Shown: positions 1-12,000, counted from the first letter of the stretch. The stretch: DNA of 64,000 nt from Laburnicola sp. R22_1 (GCA_014281115.1 JACONQ010000009.1:2046001-2110000); one strand, 5' to 3'. Numbers and translations: made by a program. The notes: generated from the letters alone by a model not told the origin.

Positions 1-390
1 GGTCAAACATCCACCAGCCTGCCCAGCCATCGCACGCGCGGCATGAGCGGCGCCACCGGAAACGGCGAGGGCTCGAGCAACCGGATGAGCGTTACGATGA
101 GGGGTCTTGTACCGTACGTTGCGACGGAGAAGGATTGCGTCGACGAGGAGGGCAAGGAGGCCGAGTGTGTGATTTGCTTTGAGGAGTTTGAGGCGGGGGA
201 TAAGATGGCGAGGCTGGTTTGTTGGTGCAAGTTTCATGAGGTATGTGCACTTTTTTCCTCTCTTGCTGGGTTTAGGTGGGAGAAGATTGATGGATTGATT
301 GTGCTGACGACATGGTTGTAGGCTTGTATTAGGCAGTGGTGGGACAAAAAGGGGAGGGGGGATTGTCCGACGCATCAGTTTCAGTATTGA
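1..390 (+). CDS. RING-H2 finger protein, 3' end only (probable E3 ubiquitin ligase)
   Basis: Reading frame 1 is open from the window edge, so the gene starts outside. Exon 1..240 joins exon 322..390 across an 81-nt intron that begins GTATGT and ends TTGTAG. Splicing completes a RING-H2 finger: CVICFEEF, then CWCKFHE in the first exon, followed by ACIRQWWDK, GDCP and a short tail ending HQFQY and TGA at 388-390. The ordered Cys/His ligands and the Trp after the second His/Cys cluster are typical of RING-H2 E3 ligases, which bring a ubiquitin-loaded E2 to a substrate. Fungal proteins with the RING at the extreme C terminus are often membrane- or endosome-associated, but the domain that would show this is not in the window. 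Without splicing the frame reads into the intron and loses the last ligands, which supports the intron. The substrate is unknown. Confidence 0.8.
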
Positions 391-707
391 GTGGTTTGGG
401 TGCGGGGGAGATGAGATGGTGTTGCCGTGACTGCGTTGAGTGTATGTGGATGGGTGGGAGGTGGGGAGATGATGGTTGAGTGAGTGGGTAGCTATCTCTC
501 TGTTGTCTGTTGTGGACGCTGAGAGGGAGGGGCTTTTGTGCTTTTTTTCGTTTGGGTAAGGACAATGGGTAAGGACAGGGTATTTGTATGGGCGTTTGCA
601 TGGTATGGTATACCCCCCCGTTCATTTATTTTTTGGGTTCGCTTTGAGCATGGCATGTCATTGCATTGCATGGCATTGCGCGAGGGTGGACGAGTGGAGG
701 AGCTGGA
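391..707. other. Downstream spacer of the RING gene
   Basis: G- and T-rich non-coding DNA holding the presumed 3' UTR of the RING-finger gene. I see no gene, only short overlapping ORFs without recognisable domains. It ends at the target-site duplication of the LINE fragment. Confidence 0.5.
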
Positions 708-722
708 CCTCCTGGTATACAT
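708..722. repeat. Left target-site duplication of the LINE fragment
   Basis: The 15-bp sequence CCTCCTGGTATACAT occurs here and again, identically, at 1642-1656, immediately outside the two ends of the LINE fragment. It marks one target-primed insertion and fixes the element's ends. Confidence 0.9.
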
Positions 723-1641
723 TAGTAGTAGTAGTAGTAGTAGTAGTAGTATTGATTAACGTCCAGGAACCTAGGTTCTAGCCTCCCATGGGGCATGGGG
801 ACGCGCCGAGTAGCCATCTGGGGCCAGCCAGATGGTAAAGGCGATTCATGCTATAAACTATTGCCGTCTCTTGCAGCGGCTCGTAAGAGTCCGCCCCCCT
901 CCGTGCGGGGGCTGAATCCGTGTCTTCATGCCTATAGGCTGAGATGTCGGGGTGTAGCTATTATACATATAACAATCCAAAGCAGGGGCAGCTTCGGCTG
1001 CCCCAAAGCTATGTTAAAAAGTGCCAAGACCTTAGCGTAAAACTAGTATAGGAAAGGTAAGGATCGTGTAGACAGTAAGGAGAGGTAAGGAGAGTAGGAG
1101 AGCGTAGGGGAGGTTGCCTCGTGTGGCAAGATGTCAGGATGAGAGGCACCCCTGCTGGGAGCTCAGACAGAGTCGACGCCGGAGGAGCTGTCCCAGGTTA
1201 TTGTCGCGCCCGCCAGCATCTGTGGCTTAGTAGGCAGTCCATAGAACCAACATTTATTTGTTAGTGTCAGTAGGGTTGGCAAGCTCTAGCAAGAGTTGAA
1301 AATCTTCAGGCTTAAGGGTCTTTAAGTATTCAACGCCCTCCCGTGTGGTGCTAGGAGGGAGAGGGGGTCGTTTCGGCCAGTAGCGGAACTTCCGGACCGC
1401 TCGTGGGCAGTGGACTATGTGGTCTGGCGCGAGGTCTGCCCCGCAGGAGCATCCCATAACTGCGTCGTCGTGTTTGAACTTCTTGTGGTACCAAGCGTAG
1501 TGTCCATGGCGGGTGCGCATGGACAGTAGCTTTGCAAGCGTTGGTCGTTGGAGGGTGAGCTCCTTTGGCTGTTTTGCAGGGCGATACTTGAGGTCCCACT
1601 GCATGTACCACCTGGACAGATTCGGTGTGTGCTTGCGCCAC
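723..1641 (-). mobile_element. 5'-truncated Tad-like LINE copy
   Basis: The minus strand carries the last part of a LINE ORF2, a 3' UTR and a tail of about nine ACT/TAC triplets at 723-750. The whole segment is closely similar to 49295-50210, the 3' end of the full-length LINE in this window, and is bounded by a perfect 15-bp duplication. Truncation at the 5' side (1641) with an intact 3' tail is the usual outcome of incomplete reverse transcription in non-LTR elements. Unlike the long copy, this one keeps CpA and TpG dinucleotides and an open frame, so it largely escaped RIP. It may be too short to trigger RIP, or it may have inserted recently. Confidence 0.92.
1254..1640 (-). pseudogene. 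C-terminal remnant of LINE ORF2 (post-RNase H zinc-finger tail)
   Basis: The open minus-strand frame runs from the truncation point to TAA at 1254-1256. It begins WRKHTPNLSRWYMQWDLKYR and contains a CCHC-like block (CSCGADLAPDHIVHC) about 35 residues before the stop. This arrangement follows RNase H at the end of Tad-clade ORF2 proteins. Everything upstream (endonuclease, reverse transcriptase, most of RNase H) is missing, so it cannot act alone. No start codon is expected because the copy is cut at its 5' end. The homologous part of the long LINE at 49.8-50.2 kb has several stop codons created by C-to-T or G-to-A changes at the same positions. Confidence 0.85.
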
Positions 1642-1656
1642 CCTCCTGGTATACAT
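1642..1656. repeat. Right target-site duplication of the LINE fragment
   Basis: Exact second copy of the 15-bp sequence at 708-722, next to the truncated 5' end of the LINE. Confidence 0.9.
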
Positions 1657-3640
1657 AAAGGTGCGGAGTGAGGATAGGATAGAGTAACGCAAGTAACGTT
1701 TTGGCCTAGGTATAGTTATGCGTGTACGCGTTGGATTTGTGATGTGGTTTGCGGTTTGAGGGGTTAATGTGGAGGGGAGGGTTGGAGAAGTAAGGAGGGA
1801 ATAGTAAGTAAGGAATAGAGGAAGTGTGCGTGGGAATGTTCAGGTGGTGAGAGTCATGCTGATGGTGCTTTGAGGACGCGACGAGGTCGGTCGGTCGGTG
1901 CTACTTACTTTGCTAGCTAGCTAGAAGATTGAGAGGATGTAGAATGTGGAAGGAAAGGAAAGGAAAGGAAAGGAAGGAGATGAGATGAGATGAGTCAGAC
2001 AGACGGACGATCTGCTGCTAGGTTGGGGGATGGATAGGGTTGGGTTAGATTTAGATTGGGGTTTGGTAGAAAGTGATAACTTCTTATGCTAGGTACATAC
2101 TGGGTTCTAATACCACCTAGTGCCTACCTACCTCCTGTGTTGCGTGTTCCCTACTCCTTGCTTTTTATACCTAGTGTCTGTCTCTCTATGTGTGTGTCTG
2201 TGTAGTGTATACAGTGTGAGGACTTGCGAAGTAGAATTAGAAGTAGAATTAGGTTTGGCTGGGAACGTTTCTTTGATAATGAGGATCACGATGGGTGTTT
2301 GGTAGGATGGGATGGGGCGGAGTGGGGGTAGTGGGCTGGCTACTCTGTTCTGTGGTGTTGGTTAGTTTATCAAAAGTAAGGAGGGAAGGAAGGAAGTGTG
2401 TGGAGTGTGCATGGATTTTTGAAGAGAAAGTTTAATTATGCGGGTGGTTGGGCTAGTGGGGATGGGGTGGGGCGGAGTAGGGGTGGTGGGCTACTTTGTT
2501 CTGTGATATTAGTTGGTTTGTAAAAAGTAAGGAGGGGAGGAAGGAAGTAGGCAAAGTATACATAGATTTTTTAGAATAAAGTTTAATTATGTAGGTGGTA
2601 GGGCTAGTAGGGATAGGGGATGTGTGGTGTGGATTGGATTTTGTTATGTTAGGAGGTGGGAGGTGGAAGGTAGGGGGTTGAGGGGGTTGTGTTGTGTTAA
2701 TGCTGGGTGGCGTCTCTCTCCTTTCTCTCTCTCTAACTTCTTATAGTTGATTATTTAATTTGGGGGGGGGGTTTATATTTGTAAGTATGGATTTGTATTT
2801 AAATTATAGATGGTTGTGGAATAGAAGAGGGAGAGGGAGAGATAAAGAGAGAGTGTGTGTGCTAGTCTAGGTATGTTTATTAGGAGAGGGGCCTGGGAGT
2901 ATGGGGGAGACGTGTATGTGTGTAATATAGTAGGATTAAATATAATAGTTAGGTTAGATTAGAGAAATTAAAAGGGTTTGCAAGACTAGGTAGATAGGAT
3001 AAATAAGCTGGTAGATAACAGGCTTATCTACATGTACTAAGTGAGTAAGACGAAAAAGTACTAATATAGATTTAAATAAAAATTTGAAAGAGAGGAATGC
3101 CATACACATACGGAAAGAGTAGTTAATTAACTAAATTATCTACTTTAAGCGAACATGATTTAAGTATTGCACTGACTAGACAGGTTGAAATAGCTGCTTT
3201 GTATAAATAGAGAAGTATAAAGCGTTGTTATTGTTGTTGTTGTATATTCAAAAAAGAAACTTCGCGCACTTTCGGTACACAGTATTACGCTGTAAGGAAA
3301 CGCAGTTGTAGTTACGAAGTATCTGTCGGGTGGATATACAATATGCCTCTATCCGAAAGTGTGCTCGAAGCAGGTAGAAGTTAAGAAGAGAGGAGACTCG
3401 GAGGTATTGCCATTGCCATTGCTCCTTCGCTCTCCAATTCTCCATCATCATACCTTCAATCTACCTCACTTCCCCACCCTCCAACCGCCCAAGTCCAATC
3501 CTCCAGCCCACAAAGAATAACACAGCCTACTTCGTCCACCACCCATATCCACCCACCACCACGGCACGCGGAGTCGAACCCGCACGGCGCCCCCGGGTCC
3601 AAATCATGGTCGCTAAAAACAACCTCGACGCGCACCCACA
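1657..3640. other. Purine-rich, C-poor spacer with microsatellites
   Basis: No convincing gene. From about 1.7 to 3.0 kb the plus strand is dominated by G, A and T with few C. It contains simple repeats: AGGAA units near 1948-1975, GAGAT units near 1978-1993, a CT tract near 2713-2737, GAGA/GTGT near 2829-2861 and a TTG tract near 3228-3242. A 150-bp duplication lies at 2305-2610. From 3.25 kb base composition returns to normal and short ORFs appear, none of them recognisable. The end is the TA target of the pogo-like element. Confidence 0.6.
2305..2610. repeat. Tandem duplication of about 150 bp with RIP-like divergence
   Basis: The segment 2305-2455 is repeated at 2460-2610. Both hold the order GGGGCGGAGT, TACT-TGTTCTGTG, AGTAAGGAGGG, GGAAGGAAG, AAAGTTTAATTATG, TAGGG. 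Differences in the second copy are mainly TG-to-TA or G-to-A, for example GTGTGCATGG against GTATACATAG. This is the direction expected of RIP on linked duplicates. Confidence 0.7.
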
Positions 3641-3642
3641 TA

Positions 3643-5427
3643 AGCTCGCGCACAAGGAACTCGCGCACCCCTAGTACTCGCGCACCCCACCAAATCGCGC
3701 ACCCGCACAAAAAAGACGCGTATTTTATTAACGCCTATTCTAATTGCCACTCCATGCACATAGATTGAAAGGTAGTATCAGGCGCTGCCCTCCCTGTAGC
3801 TACAGCACGCCTCTGAGCTCTAGGCCTAGAGCTCTGAGCTTCTGCAGCAGCAGCTTGATCAACTGTACGCTTGATACTCTCAATATCAGCAAATCTTTGG
3901 TTGTAATCTACAGTGATTCGTTTCCGCTTTTTCTGAGAGCTAGTAGCCTCTAGTTGATACTGTAGGCGAGAGATTATTGATTCCTGCTTTGCTGCTCGAC
4001 TATTGCTAATAGCTATTGCCTTGCTCATTTTTTGGAATGCCTGGCGCGTAGGTTTTAATAGCTCTTGTGACCTCTCAATATGTTTCTGAGTTGCGTACAC
4101 GTCCTGAGGTTTCTGAGGGGTGCGATAGAGCGTATTGATCGCGTTGAGGTCCTGAGGTAGGCGTGGCGGCGTTGCTGGCCTGCCTATAACCTGTGAGGAT
4201 AGAAGTACCTGATTAGGGTTATAGGGAACAAGACCAGCAGCGCGCCAGCCAGCCCGAATCACCCTCTCTGAGAGGCCTTCCTCTCTGGCTAGGTGGTAGT
4301 AGCTAATAAAGCGCGCCTTCTTAATAGGCGCGGCGTCGTCGAGGCTCGCCAGGTCGCGTATGTGATTTTTATAGTTCGACTTAATAACCGAGAACCCTGA
4401 TAGATCTAGCGGCTGTAGGAGGTGTGTTGAATGAGCTGGTAGAAATAGAAGCTCTACTCGAGCCTGCTTGCAAGCCCAGAGGAACTCAATATTCACATGG
4501 CTACTATGCGCGTCGCAGAGGAGTAGCCGGTATTGGCTACCCTTAGGCGCTGATTCTGGTAGAAAGAGCCGGCGCAACCACTCAAGGCCTATCTCCTGCG
4601 AGGTCCACCCATTCTCTGAGGTTGTATAGAGCCAATTTGGTATAGATGCTGGAAACCAGGTTGTTTGTAGGCTCTGGCCTTTGAAAATAACAGCGCAGGG
4701 CAGCTTCTGCCCTGTAGCTGATACAGCCTCAATTATTGAGACCCACTCGCGATTCTCTGGCGACTTGATGTAAGCCTTTCTTTTTGGCTATTTGCGAGCA
4801 CCCTGGAGTTGGTACCTACACCAAGGGCAATACCAGTCTTATCAATATTCCAGATATTCTCTGCCTGTATGCCTAGCCTGATTCTGACGCGCTCAAATAG
4901 CTTAAGAAACGCGTTGATTTGTTCTGGTGTAGCTGCCTCAGCGCGGCTTGTATCTAGCTTTCTCCCTATAACAGAAGCAACGCGTGGGTTGCGCTGTATA
5001 AAGTGTTGCATCCACCTTTTGCCTAGAGGCTCTACGTCGCCGTTCATACGGAGAATTCGGGTCGCCATTTCTCGAGCGCGCGCGTGCGAGGAGGGTAGCC
5101 ATTGGTATCCTGCTCAAGAATCCACTCTACTAGGAAGCTTTCTTGATCCGGTGTCAATCGCTGCTGGTTGGCGTGGCTGGCGCGTCTGTTCGCCATGCCA
5201 CCTAGTCGATCGCGTAGGGTGGAGGGAGGAACACCGTAGGCCTTTGCGGCGGCTCGTTGGCTTGTAAAAACGCCAGCATTGTATTGCGCGATAGCAAATT
5301 GTATACTCTGCTCGCGTATATCCATATTGAACAAGAAGTGTTGATAAAATACGCGTCTTTGTGAGGGGGCGCGATTTGGTGGGGGTGCGCGAGAACTAGG
5401 GGTGCGCGAGTTCCTTGTGCGCGAGCT
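3643..5427 (-). mobile_element. Pogo-like DNA transposon, GC-rich and not RIP-mutated
   Basis: The ends are long inverted repeats: the left starts AGCTCGCGCACAAGGAACTC and the right is its reverse complement, ending GCGCGAGCT. The similarity runs about 85 bp inward with small differences. Each terminal repeat holds three or four spaced copies of TCGCGCAC, plausible transposase-binding sites. The element is flanked by TA at 3641-3642 and 5428-5429, the target duplication of the Tc1/mariner/pogo superfamily. Total length is 1785 bp, matching the 1791-bp relative at 58369-60159. The CpG-rich ends and normal base composition show it was not hit by RIP, in contrast to that relative. Confidence 0.93.
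3735..5325 (-). pseudogene. Pogo-like transposase with two single-base deletions
   Basis: Three minus-strand frames together give one transposase of about 530 residues. The start ATG at 5323-5325 opens a psq helix-turn-helix (AIAQYNAGVFTSQRAAAKAY, then STLRDRL) followed by a CENP-B-type DNA-binding region (QDTNGYPP, RMNGDVEPLGKRWMQHF). The DDE/DDD catalytic core has WNIDKTG, LLCDAHSSH and LQPLDLSGFSVIK. Frame is lost once near 5089 (CC-TCGCAC, one T short) and once in a T-rich run near 4783, just before the conserved SPENREWVS block. Each is explained by a 1-nt deletion; adding both back makes the length divisible by three. The stop is TAG at 3735-3737. All three catalytic aspartates survive, so the lesions are recent and the copy needs transposase supplied in trans. 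Assembly error in short runs cannot be excluded. Confidence 0.88.
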
Positions 5428-5429
5428 TA

Positions 5430-6179
5430 ATCGACTTTTCGATCCCAAACAAGGGCGTCTCCACTCCACTACCCACATTCCACTAGTACCCATGACCCAC
5501 ACTCCACCCGCCCACATCCACCCACTCAGCTAACACAATCTACAGCAGCACGCCTCGCTCGCGAAGCACAACAACTGATTGGCCCTCTAGACGGAGCATG
5601 CGATGTACGGGTCTACGCATCGGGAAGCCACGGGCCCGGTGCATGGCAGCTGAGCAGCAAAAGTGCGGCTAAAGGCTTGGACGGGTGGGGTGGGCTGGGT
5701 CTGAGACTGCGCAGTGCGAGCTGAGGCGTCGGATTTGAGCGAGGCAATACGGCGTGTGGTGAGTCCGATGGTGCAGCTAGTGTTTAGCTGCGGCGGGTGG
5801 GCCGTCTTGTGGGGGCTTTCCCTTCCCGGTGGGCATGGACGCGCGTTAGGAGCGAGTTTATTCCGTGTGGATGCGAGGGGTACGCGAGGGTCTGTGGGGG
5901 TTGGGTGCATGGTCGGCGATCGTCAGGAGGTTGGAGTCGCTTTTGTTGGTGCTACTGTTCTGGAGATGGGAGGTTTCGCCGGGGAGATCGGGAGAGGATC
6001 GAAGGAAGATGAGGGGTCACCGCGCGGTAAAGTCGATTAGCGAAATCTTGACGTTAGACGTGAGCTGAACGCTGTGCTATACCAGTGTCCACGTCTGTTT
6101 ACAGAGGGTCAAGCATGTTAAAAGCAAGGCGGTCCGTGTCGACATGTACGCAATCCTCCATGCTATGCAGATTCATTCA
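5430..6179. other. Spacer without a recognised gene
   Basis: GC-balanced DNA. Overlapping ORFs of 70-110 codons occur on both strands but carry no domain I recognise and have proline- or glycine-rich compositions typical of chance frames. Confidence 0.4.
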
Positions 6180-7010
6180 TTCATATCCGTTTATAGTCGA
6201 CCTAACCTTTTACAGATTATAAGACTTAATAGTAAGCACAACTAAGGTTTAATAGCTAAAGTATATAAAAAAAGGGCACAATTAGAATTAACTATAGTAG
6301 GGAGCTAAAGCATAACGCGTATAATTAGTAAAGGGCTAATTATATAATAGCTGCGGAATAATTAAACTATAGGATAGTAACCTTAGAGTTACTATTTAAC
6401 TACAGAGCTCTAAAGGGTGGTAAAAATAGCAGAATTGCTATAGGCAATAAATAGCCCTTTGTGCTATATCTGTACCTTAGTACCTTAATTCTATTCTTAA
6501 TATAGGTTCTTCTATTATTACTACTACTAAGGCGGTTAGCTTTTATATAAGAACACGTAATAGCTATAACTAACTTAGAAAGCTTCCTTTTAAATTATAG
6601 AAATACTATAAGTAGAGAAGTAAAATTATTAGCAATAATAAGAATAATAAGCTCCTTAAGAAGCTCTAGCTGCTATAGCTACACCTTTAGATCTTAGAGG
6701 ATTAAACTAGTAAGGATACCTATCTAAACTATAGCACTATCTCTTACAAGAATAGAAGGAATATAAGAGAGGAAGAATAAGGACTATATTAAAAAGTAAT
6801 ATAATACCCTTAACGCTATCCTTACAAAGTAGCCCTAGTCTTACTATTAGTAATAAGGCTATAATTAACTAAATTAACAAGTAGCAGCATAATAAGTAGA
6901 TCTAGGACCTTAAGGACTTGAAGTAGAGACAACCCTAAACAATTAATATAATTGTTAACTTTAAACTGTGCACTATGTAAAACTTAATAAAGTACTTAAC
7001 GGGTCTGCAT
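6180..7010. repeat. AT-rich RIP-type relic, about 0.8 kb
   Basis: Composition switches abruptly to TA-rich sequence with almost no CA or TG dinucleotides, as in the large blocks later in the window, and switches back near 7010. No open frame or terminal repeat was found, so the source transposon cannot be named. Confidence 0.7.
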
Positions 7011-9074
7011 CGAAGACCTATGCTGTGCAGAGTCGACGCAAGATTCGTCGGATTTCTACATCCCCTGGTAGCCGGTTTACCGGTCGACTGGATTGCATAC
7101 ATACTGTGGATCCTTTCGGCTTATGTAACTGATTCAGATATGTATGGCTTTCGTCAATCGATGGCGAAGCTGAAGCGACGGGGAGGCCAATGAGATAGGC
7201 GAGTACGACGCCACGCCGATGGCGTACGCTCAGCGGCGCCAGAAGGCAGATCCCGGCGGTAGCTCGAATCGACTTGTCGTTTGACTGCATGTATCTTATT
7301 AGTGCGTGCTTGGAGAGATTGGTGCTTGCCGCGGCTCGAGATGCAATAAAAAAGGACATGACTGTCGTTGTCGCCGACTAGAGGGAGTACGGGCTGTAGG
7401 CGACTCGGTCCCTGCTTTTGTGCATGCCTGTCAAATATTAAGCAATGCCAGAACATGCCAGGGCAAGCGAAGAGGTACTTGAATCATGTTAGCTAGTGGT
7501 CGATCCATCGAAGAGTCGGAACACCCTCGCAGAAGGCCCCGGTGTTGAAATTACATTAGGAAACTCGCCTCTGCTTGCTGCGTAATGAACACCGTTCAGA
7601 GAGCTTCACTACGTTGATCGTACTCATCAGCTAGAGCAGCAGACTCGCCGACCTAAAGTGATGATCAGCAGTGGAAGACAGTCAATGATGTCTTGAGATC
7701 CATACTCTCCGGCGTTCAGAAGCAGTAAACACCCAGCGGTGGGTCCGACCATTGCGGAGCCGACGACCCCAAGATGCAAGCAGTGTCGTTGTCATCCGCT
7801 GTGGCAGATTCGCGTACACCACCAGCTCTCTCTGTGAGGTGTATATAGTCAAAAAGTCGCCAGAAATGACGTTTATAAGCTGTTTTGTATGGCGAATTCA
7901 TTTTTGACGATATTGAGGCTACCAGAGCTTCGATTTACATGCCAACCCATGGGTAGCGCCGGCCTTGGCGTCGGCAATGAATTATGTCGATGGGGTGCGT
8001 GTCTGCTGCCACCAAGCCGCATCCCTAGCTCATCCCCACGTTGATCCTTCAGGCGACCAACGTGGCTGCATGACAAGGGCGCAGCCCCACGCCGCCGAGC
8101 TCGATTCTTCGGATAATCGATTGAATATGACAATGCAAAAGGTTCGACCGCCCATCGCGAAGTACTGTGTAACGTCGTACTCACTCGCCAACAGACCGAC
8201 TTCCTTTTTTGGTCCAGACCCGGGATCACACCAGCCAAACACCTATCACCCAATCCATCGGAAGCAGTCCACGAGTACGCATCGGTGAATAGGTCATTGC
8301 ATCGAGTCCTTAGATCTCGAGGCGGTCTCCCCGAAGGAGCAGCGTCCGAGCTGCTTTTCAGGGCGTCGTCTCAGCCGCCCACCGCCATGAGTAAAGGCAT
8401 CGTTACATCAGCCAAACGATGAAAGCGGCAAATGCTGTGCGGCGAAGCTGCGATACGAGGTCCGAAAGGGCAACACCAAGGCTGCACGGCCGATATGACA
8501 AACGGCGCGGATGGCATTTATGTACAGCTAGAGATGCGACGGGCCGCGTGAAACACGATGACGCTGCAATCGTCGGCACATGCGTCGTTAATATGCGCCG
8601 TGAGATCCCACCGCGTGGGGATGGAGTGCCTGAAACATGGACCGAGCGGTGGAAGAAATTGTGGTTGGAGGAGTAATTAGTTGCTTTTGTCGGATGGTTC
8701 TGGCTTACTAACGACAGCGAATTTTTGGGGATCGAGGCCTCCAGGAAAGAGAAGGTGCCACAGACCAGCACCGAACAAAGGGAAAGACCAAACTATCTAC
8801 AGAGCGGCGGTTTCATCGTAAATCTATACAAAGATCGAATAAGGGGGTATCCTCCATGCTATGCCGATATCTGCTAATAATGCTTCCCTGATGAGACAGC
8901 AACGAAAAGGTGTCACGAGGACGTGAGATAAGACAGAACGAGAAGACCAAGGGTTCCAATCCAAAGCGAATGCGGAGGCGTACAGCATCGGGCACGACCA
9001 CCCATAAAAGCAAACCTGCATACAGAGAAGGAGCGTGATGGACCCATCAAGGCGGCAACGGCCGCCACCTCGAA
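7011..9074. other. Two-kilobase spacer, no supported gene
   Basis: Normal composition, many overlapping short ORFs on both strands (60-130 codons), no known domain and no pair of ORFs that joins through good splice sites. It includes the 3' flank of the Zn2Cys6 gene that ends at 9075. A small or fast-evolving gene could be missed here. Confidence 0.4.
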
Positions 9075-12000
9075 TCAGACCGCTACTCTGCTCCGCTGCC
9101 CCTTGTCCATCTCCATCCTTCTTCCATCGTGATGTGCTCTGCCTGCGTGCCTGCAGGTGCCGGCACAGTCTCGTTGCAGGTAGACGATAGATGAACGGGA
9201 AATTGTGTGCTGCCAAGTAGGCATCGGGGCGGTCTGCTGCGTAAAGGCAGGGATGGCCCGACTTCGGTTCGATATTTGCGAAAAGGTCAAGGTTGGTTCA
9301 GAGACACTGGAGAAAGGAGCCGCCGGTCGGGCCGCCCACGACGGATGAACGTTCAGATTGGAGATGAAGTGTGTCTGTTCCGGTGCAGTTGTCGCGTACT
9401 CTGGTAGTGTCTGTAGTAAAGGGCGCGAACCTGCGAATTTCGGCATCAACTGATCGAGACTGGCGACGTCCAACTCGTCCTCCCAGTTGCCTGCTCGCGA
9501 CGCTTCCTGGTTTCGGCTCCCTTGACCAATGCTTGTCGGATTCACATCCTGGCTGTCCGGTGGACGGGTGGTGGCTTGCGACTGCGGCCTCACCACTGGC
9601 GAAGGAGGCTGATGTAGCGACGGGAACGAATGGTGTCTCGAGTGAGGCGAGGGATATTGATGAAGACCTGCCGGCGTCCCTGTTAAGCTGCGTTGCTGAT
9701 GATGTTGGTCTTGCAGGAATGTGGCAGGCATTGGGGGCGATGTCGGAGATGTCAGACCCTGTGGCTGACGATCGTGCGATGAGGGCGCTGTTGAAAACGT
9801 CGCAAATCGTACTGGTGCCGATCCTGGAGATCCTTGTGCCTCTCGCATCTGTTCCGAAGATCGAACATCGCGAACACCCTCATGCTTCTGTAGTGAAGCT
9901 GTGCCTTCAGAAAACCCTCGTCCTACTGTCCATGTCAACGGCGCAAACGCCTCTGGAACGAAAGACTGGAGGCCCGGGTCTTCGAGTAGTAGCATGCCGG
10001 TATTCCCCATTACCGTGTCATGTGTAACCGCGGTGCTCTGCCCAGGCTCGTTCCCCACTGTGCCCTGCATCTCGACATTGCTTTCTGGGACCCTGCCCCT
10101 CGTTGACATCGGTGCATGCGTTTCAACGTGTGGGCCAGATGCTCTGTTCATGCGTCCAAGCTCAGCAAGACCCCAGCTCTCCCTCTCCACGGCCATACTG
10201 GCGAGTTCGTGCACTCCATTCTTCTCGAGCTGCAGAAAAACGACGTACGCCATTTCCACTTTTCCGATGCGCCCGAGGTCCCCTGTTTCCACTGCATCAA
10301 GCAGTAGAATCATGCACGAGTTGAACGCCTGTTGCCCCATTGTCCAGGTGATCTGCGCCGCCGGAACACGAGTATGGAAGAAGAGGAAGGCTACGAGAAG
10401 ATCTTCGGAGGACGAGAGAACCAGAGCCCGGCCACGTAGTGAAACTTCAGATGAAGCCGTTGGCGAAGATTGGCTTGATGCTGGCATGTTGACGGGTACG
10501 AAACTAGAGGGCGGCGTTTGTTTTTCGATACGCTGGCGATTTAGCAGTATTAAGTAGGCGTGGGTTTTGCAGTAAAATACTGAAAGTGTAAGCAAAACAA
10601 CCAAATGTTGCTGCATGGACCCGGGGTTAGACATACCAGCTGCCATGGTTCCCAGTGGCCATTCGGGTATCTCCTTGGTTTGGTCCAGCCAGGATTCGTC
10701 AAATTGCAGCATCTCGGGCATGGTATCGAGAAGATTTTTAAGCAGATCCGTGAACTCGTCGATCTTGATGATGGTGAGACGATCGCTACTTAATATCTGT
10801 CTCGCTAAAAGGGTGAAATGGTTGACGAAGTCTCCGAATCGTAGCATCTGCGGGTTTGTCGTGAGCTCATGTGGCGGAGGGCAATCACCAATTCCACTGA
10901 TTCCGAGAGGTCGGCCAAGAGTCATTGAATACTCCTGATCCATGTGCAACATCCACCACCATAGTGTCTGGCGGATTGAACATTCTCTTTGTGTAGGCGG
11001 CGCCGGGTCCAGAAACTTTGGATGTCGGTGCAATCCTATCGAATGAGCGAGGCGGATGGTGGTCCCAAACAGCGTCCATGCGTCGAGAAAGCGGCCACTA
11101 TTGGTAAGGAACGGACCGATCATGATGAGAGCCTGTATCCCAAGCAACGTGGGCTTGTGCATGAAAGAAGCCATGCGTAATGCTTGCATTGCGGCTGCGA
11201 CTATATCCGGTCAGATTGCCAATGAAAAGAATTTGCTTAGGCACTGACTGTAAACGTTTCCTTTCTGCAATTCTGCTCTCATCGTATCTGATTTCCATTG
11301 ACCTCCAGATCTATCCCAGGAGGAATACTGGGATCCCAGCGCCAGAGCTGCAAAGAGGAGAGCTAGCATATCGGGGCACATTTGCGCATTCTTCCTTGGA
11401 TCAGAGAGAAAACGATCGACTTCGGCCCGCGATATTTCCATCGGTACATGAGGGAATGCGCAAAGATGAACGCGCTTCTCGAAAAATGTGAGATACTCCG
11501 AGAGATCATCTGTAGCTGGAAGGCAGTTCAACAGCTCCGGAATGCATTCCTCTGGAGTTGGGTTGAAAAGCGTGGCGAAAGGATGGGGAGGAGCACACTT
11601 GGACGTGTACATTTCAGGTCCACGGGGCATTAGATGTGCGAGAGATTGGGACACCCCCAGGAGAGAGGTTGATACTGGCGAACTGATCTGCATGTCAGGT
11701 CGCGTCTTTCTTATACCACCATTCTTACCTACGTCTGTGACAACATTGGCGAGCCCCGGACTACCAAAATAGATGCTGTCAACCCATTCGGAGCCCTGGA
11801 AGCGCTTTTGCCTCGCCGCACGCCGTTTCTGTGCCAAACTTGCGGGTCGTTCACCAAATGGTGAGTCTGAAGATGTTCCGGGGTCGGATTCATTCTCTTC
11901 GATTGGAATTTTGGAGGCGCCTAATCGCTCCTTTAGACGAAGATTCTCGGCACGCAGCTTTCGAAGCTCGTAAGACTGCTGAATGGGGGCATAATCGCCG

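Noticed and set aside
1948..1993. CRISPR-like array in the AGGAA/GAGAT repeats
   Set aside because: Simple microsatellites without spacers in a eukaryotic genome.
3560..3640. tRNA-like T arm (GCGGGTTCGACTCCGCG on the minus strand) beside the pogo-like element
   Set aside because: The T stem does not pair with a 7-nt loop, no acceptor partner or anticodon arm can be found, and joining across the transposon does not restore a cloverleaf.
5326..5517. N-terminal extension of the pogo-like transposase frame
   Set aside because: The extra 64 residues are read through the terminal inverted repeat and beyond the element end; the conserved protein starts at 5325.
5587..5910. 107-codon minus-strand ORF as a gene
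   Set aside because: Proline/threonine-rich chance frame overlapped by equally long plus-strand ORFs; no start context, intron or domain.
9371..10557. Long plus-strand ORFs (about 218 codons) opposite the first Zn2Cys6 gene
   Set aside because: They mirror the conserved minus-strand coding sequence and show no domain; shadow frames.
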